From the NCBI GenBank assembly GCA_947561395.2, contig OX387186.1, forward strand, positions 50,673,220 to 50,737,219: a DNA stretch of 64,000 bases, read 5' to 3'. The DNA comes from Buxus sempervirens. Lineage: Eukaryota > Streptophyta > Magnoliopsida > Buxales > Buxaceae. The notes beneath the pieces were generated by a model. The model saw nothing but the letters and a program-made list of their open reading frames with translations, did not search any database and was not told the origin of the DNA. Every line of letters begins with the position of its first letter. Positions within the stretch are counted from its first letter, which is position 1. Shown piece after piece: positions 60,454-64,000 of the stretch. Made by a program: the position numbers and the translations under genes.

Positions 60454-61080
60454 CACTACTAACAAATTAACTTTTACCAGTGGTTTTTAAAACGCCGGTA
60501 AAAATAAAAAACCGCCGGTAATTAATTTGCCAGCATTTTCACGAATGCCACTAAATCAAGCGTCATAGATTGTATTTGTGGCGCTTTAAGCGGCGTTTTT
60601 AGAACCGCCGGTAATAAAAAATGTTTTTATCAGCGCAAAACGCCACTATTTTGTTTTTGCTTGTTTTCTCTATGACTGTCGGTAATTGTACTTTTTTTAT
60701 TTTTAAAAAAAATTGGTCCAGGGCTCCCACATCTACGCATGCCCACTCAGAGTAAATGAATATATACGAAGCCCAAGAATATAAAATACTTGACTTTCAA
60801 TCAACATTAACGTCCCCACTCGTTATGTAAAGAATATCAATAGAGAAACAGAAATCATAAAGAAAGGAATCTGAACTTGATCCTAGGAGAAGACGAATAT
60901 CCCACTTGCAAAAATATTTTCAGCTTAGAATAACACAACATGCCCATCAGAGCATTGATAGGCTTCACGTTCAAAATGTAAGTCCCAATATCACTCGACT
61001 GCAACTAATGTAATGTTCCGATGACACAAAAAACTTAAGAGGACCAAAAAAGGGTGTGTGCAGACCTTCTTAATATAAGC

Positions 61081-61239
61081 GCTGCAGATTGGTGGGTATA
61101 GAGTCACTAACCCTCCAAGTATATTGGCATCTATGAGACAGGTACCTCCGGATGGAGGATTGGTGGAACTGACAAAAGCAAAGAAGACAAGGTTGAGTGC
61201 GAGGAAGAGAGCAGCTGATGCAAAGCTCTTGGAAGCCAT
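61081..61239 (-). pseudogene. Fragment of a hybrid proline-rich protein (8-cysteine, LTP-like) gene
   Basis: From the ATG at 61,239 the minus strand reads MASKSFASAALFLALNLVFF, a secretion signal typical of plant 14-kDa proline-rich (HyPRP/AIR1-like) cell-wall proteins. Next come a very short NPPSGGTC segment and then ANILGGLV. In intact members a longer proline-rich part precedes the GGTCP start of the eight-cysteine domain, and about seven residues with a cysteine separate its first block from the VLGGLL block. Here these are deleted and the remaining cysteines are missing. The upstream frame is open but not family-like. Not functional as a HyPRP. Confidence 0.65.
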
Positions 61240-61942
61240 TAATGCCCAAATTGATCTTGACACTTTTGGAAGCTCCACCACTTATGCATGTTGGTTATGT
61301 TGCTCTTGTTGAATTGAAATCCCATCAGCAACATTTGGCAAATCTAGCCAACAAGTTATGCACACATATGTAAATAGATATTTAAGTCCACAAAAAGTCA
61401 AGGAGGAAATTAACAAGTATGAAAGCCAATAAATAAAATTTTGAATCAAATTATAACAATTCCTCACATGATTCAAAAGTTAGAAAACAGATAAACATAA
61501 AGTGATTAAGAAAAACAATATTCAACAACATACTCCATAGCCTCCCTGCTACTAGTCCACTAGAAAAGCAAATATAGACCTAATAAAATCAAGAATAATG
61601 TAGGAATTGCTTGGATAGATCACAATGTAGGAAGAAGATAAAAAAATAAAATAAAAACGAAAAGAAGATAAGGCTTTTTCTGCACATTGCCTCACTGTTC
61701 TTTCTATCATGCAAATTAAGAGAGAGAGACAGACAAACAGACAGAGAGAGGGAGAGGTACCACAAGCTGCTGTGCAACCTATTGAACAAGAAGGTTGCTG
61801 AAGGCGAGAGGAATAGGTAGCAACGGCCGTTGTGTTTTGCCCAAACAACGTGTAGATCCTCGACACCTTTTTATCACAAATAACGAAATCAAATCAAATT
61901 TATTGTGACAGATGCAATGAAGAAACTAGAAGCAAAAGCAAA

Positions 61943-62152
61943 TTAAGAATCAACAATAGAGGCATGAGTGAGAAAAGGAGATAAGGCTTTTCCAGTGGAT
62001 GATCTAAAGAAGTTTGTCTTGGGATGGAGTACATGTCTTCCTTGTGAGTGAACATCAGCAGTCCTACGCTCACAGACTGAACGGGGATTCTTTGATTGAA
62101 CAAAAAACTCAATTCTGGGTAAGGACCGCTGATTATTAGCAGCTGGATTTAC
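61943..62152 (-). CDS. Terminal exon of an unrecognised split gene
   Basis: On the minus strand an acceptor (CATACAG, 62,159-62,153) opens a 69-codon exon ending in TAA at 61,945-61,943. It joins in phase 0 to the exon at 62,401-62,586. The sequence is Ser/Arg/Asn-rich (RSLPRIEFFVQSKNPRS, KTNFFRSSTGKALSPF) and has no domain I recognise. It may be a real gene's 3' end, with the rest beyond 64,000, or a fragment carried in the CACTA-like element. Confidence 0.4.
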   Translation of the reverse strand, partial: VNPAANNQRSLPRIEFFVQSKNPRSVCERRTADVHSQGRHVLHPKTNFFRSSTGKALSPFLTHASIVDS

Positions 62153-62400
62153 CTGTATGAAGAATTGTATATTACTCAATATAAGAGAAGACTCACTCAC
62201 TCACCCACATCATTTTTTTTGTTTCTTTTTTCATCTATTACACTGCATCTAGTGTTATATTTCATGTCTTGGTACTCAGATTGCAGCTAAGAATTCAAAA
62301 GCATTTAAACCTCTAAACTCTAAGAATGATAATGGTTTTTTCAAAGTACTAAATAGATAACCAGCTCAGAAATGACAAGAAGGAACATTATAATAATCAC

Positions 62401-62586
62401 CTTGTTCACAGAGCCAGGGAAAAATGAGGAGCTTGATTCCATGTTAGATTTGAATTCAAAAGATGAGGCACTTGCGTCTTGAATGAAAGTATCCTCGATT
62501 CTATCATCAGCTTCTGAGAACAATATGGAGCTCTTATTGTTGCTACATGAGAAGAGAAATTTGCCTGTAGTTGGAGATGGTTGAGC
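62401..62586 (-). CDS. Internal exon of an unrecognised split gene
   Basis: Bounded on the minus strand by a good acceptor (CACTTTGCAG before 62,586) and donor (AAG|GTGATT at 62,401/62,400), with exactly 62 codons and phase 0 at both ends. It reads AQPSPTTGKFLFSCSNNKSS, then an acidic Ser-rich stretch to FFPGSVNK. No upstream exon could be fixed between 62,600 and 64,000. Function unknown. Confidence 0.4.
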
Positions 62587-62689
62587 CTGCAAAGTGAAAT
62601 GGAGCTTGCAAAGTGAGATATGATTGTTAATGAAGAAAATTTAGTAAGATTGAATGGCCACAGCACAATAAAGTGTTGCTTTTTCATTT

Positions 62690-64000
62690 CCTATTTATAT
62701 AGTTATAAAAGTGATAGAGAGCATGAATGAAATCAGCCAACCCATATCAAAGAAAAAAAAAACCAGAACCAAGCAACACATTAGCTAAATTTGAAACATA
62801 AGAATGAAGACACACAAACCATTGGTATAATAGAAATGAGAAAATGACCCAGATAACAGAAGTGATAAAATGCTCAAAATTTCCAGTGCAAATAGTAGTT
62901 TCACATTGTGGTCTTTGAGGTCATTCAGAACTTAAAATTCAGAAAATATAAAATTCTCAGATAAATATGATCAAAAGGAAAAATTCAGGAAAAAAAAATG
63001 TCATAATATCTGAGACTAACTCATGTAACCTGAGAGTCTAGATCTATTGTTCATCTATTTGGTAACTGTGTTTGGTAAAGTTCATATTTAAAAATGGAAT
63101 AAAAAAAACTGTGTTTGGATTGATCCTATCAAGATCTGATCCATAATATTTGGATTCTGGATTTGGATTGCATTTTTAGGTTTCTATTTGAGTAGATATT
63201 TTGATTTAGAAAGCTTTTAAGTATGTTTTTGGGTATCTATTTGGATCTCTGTTTTGAGTCAATATTTTGATCCAGGTATAGGCTATTTTGTTTTAATTTA
63301 AATAACAATGATTGGACACATTTTAATGTAATAGGCTGTTTTGATTTAATTTACGTAACATGATTGGATCTCTATTTGCATGTAATATCTAAACAAACTG
63401 AGGTAAAAAGTACAAATGGGCAATTAAGTAGTATATACAGAGTCTAAAGAGTAAAATCACAAAACCAACCTCCTTACCCAGCTCTATTGTTCATATTAAA
63501 CCTAATTCATCTCTTTTGTTTGTTTCTTAACTCTAGCAAAAATACCTCTCTTCAGAACCCTAAATCTAAGAACCTGTCAGAACCAAAGACATGTAAGTTA
63601 ATAAAAGAGGTTAAAACCTAAGAGAATTAAACGAAATGGAAGCTTCGAATACTATGCAAGGCTTGATAAAACTATCAATCAAAGATTGGACACCAACTCA
63701 TGTGACCTGAGAGTTTAGATCTATTGTTCATCTATTTAGCTAAAAACTGGATTTAAGAAAAAAAAGTCTCAAACTATATATGGTTCAATGTTTCCTCGTA
63801 ACAATGATATTAAAATATTCTCCAAAGCTAAATACAAAAACAAATAAATTCAGAAAAGCAGAGTACTCTCACCCATGTGTGCAAGATTTGAATGTATTAA
63901 GTTTGCATTCTCATTCTTATTCTACCTACCCAACCCCATGATGTGTAGCATGTAGCTTTATGGTGCTAATAGTAAGAAGTAACTACAACCTATTCAAGGA
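62690..64000. other. AT-rich stretch with a direct repeat, no gene recognised
   Basis: A 43-base segment beginning AACTCATGT and ending TTCATCTATTT occurs at 63,018-63,060 and 63,695-63,737 with two mismatches. Between the copies lie diverged TTTGGATT-rich repeats. No open frame of interest. Confidence 0.6.

Larger units (their letters stand above)
60454..64000. mobile_element. CACTA-like element, left end in window, right end not seen
   Basis: The left end is CACTACTAACAAATTAAC. From 60,454 to about 60,680 the sequence carries CACTA-type subterminal motifs: AACGCCGGTAAAAA, AACCGCCGGTAAT, AGCGGCGTTTTTAGAACCGCCGG. This matches in style, but not in detail, the element at 13,793-15,490. No transposase frame is visible to the window end, and the interrupted gag does not resume. 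The interior includes host-gene-like fragments (61,081-61,239 and 61,943-62,586). The right boundary is unknown, and the element may end anywhere, or be broken, before 64,000. Confidence 0.5.

Overview
This is a plant nuclear genome window, almost certainly angiosperm. It has spliced genes with GT-AG introns and AT-rich intergenic DNA. It also carries plant-type mobile DNA of nearly every class: L1 and RTE LINEs, copia pieces, a TRIM, a large solo LTR, hAT and CACTA elements, and simple repeats. I cannot name the species from the sequence.

Only two genes look intact. The first is a 21-exon CTP synthase on the + strand (19,663-29,740; 605 codons when spliced, all phases consistent). The second is a single-exon GT47 exostosin-family glycosyltransferase of the xyloglucan galactosyltransferase type on the + strand (57,085-58,512). 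A third locus (31,774-45,370, +) is a decayed copy of the first part of the endocytic WD40 protein TWD40-2, with stops, frameshifts, a lost splice site and a missing 3' end. Smaller host relics are a last-exon fragment resembling a half-size ABC transporter (5,279-5,470), a hybrid proline-rich protein fragment (61,081-61,239, -) and two well-formed exons of an unrecognised gene (61,943-62,586, -).

Region by region. 1-2.4 kb is empty AT-rich DNA. 2.4-4.7 kb is a nested LINE cluster with tandem and templated repeats. 4.7-10 kb holds the ABC-transporter relic and a GC-richer stretch with clustered ACGT-core sites. 10-11 kb is a short hAT element with two internal hairpins. 11.6-12 kb is a 177-bp tandem duplication. 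13.1-13.6 kb is a minus-oriented TRIM. 13.8-15.5 kb is a complete short CACTA element with a GAA target-site duplication. 15.5-19.6 kb is mostly empty. 19.6-30 kb is CTP synthase, whose 4.8-kb intron 13 holds a truncated LINE. 31.5 kb holds an inverted copy of the CTP synthase 3' flank, next to the TWD40-2 pseudogene, which contains an L1 LINE (35.7-39.2 kb). 46.9-55 kb is a decayed autonomous-type hAT element (BED, DUF659 and dimerisation regions, - strand) split by a 3,362-bp solo LTR with a perfect 5-bp duplication. 55-56 kb is a copia 3' end. 57-58.5 kb is the glycosyltransferase. From 60 kb, a copia gag fragment is interrupted by the end of a second CACTA-like element, inside which the two host gene fragments lie.

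The intact genes have unrelated house-keeping and cell-wall roles and show no sign of working together. I did not find a new biological system. The most interesting signals are structural: possible host-gene capture by a CACTA element at the right end, the inverted 3'-UTR copy joined to the TWD40-2 pseudogene, and several elements whose insertion junctions can be read to the base.
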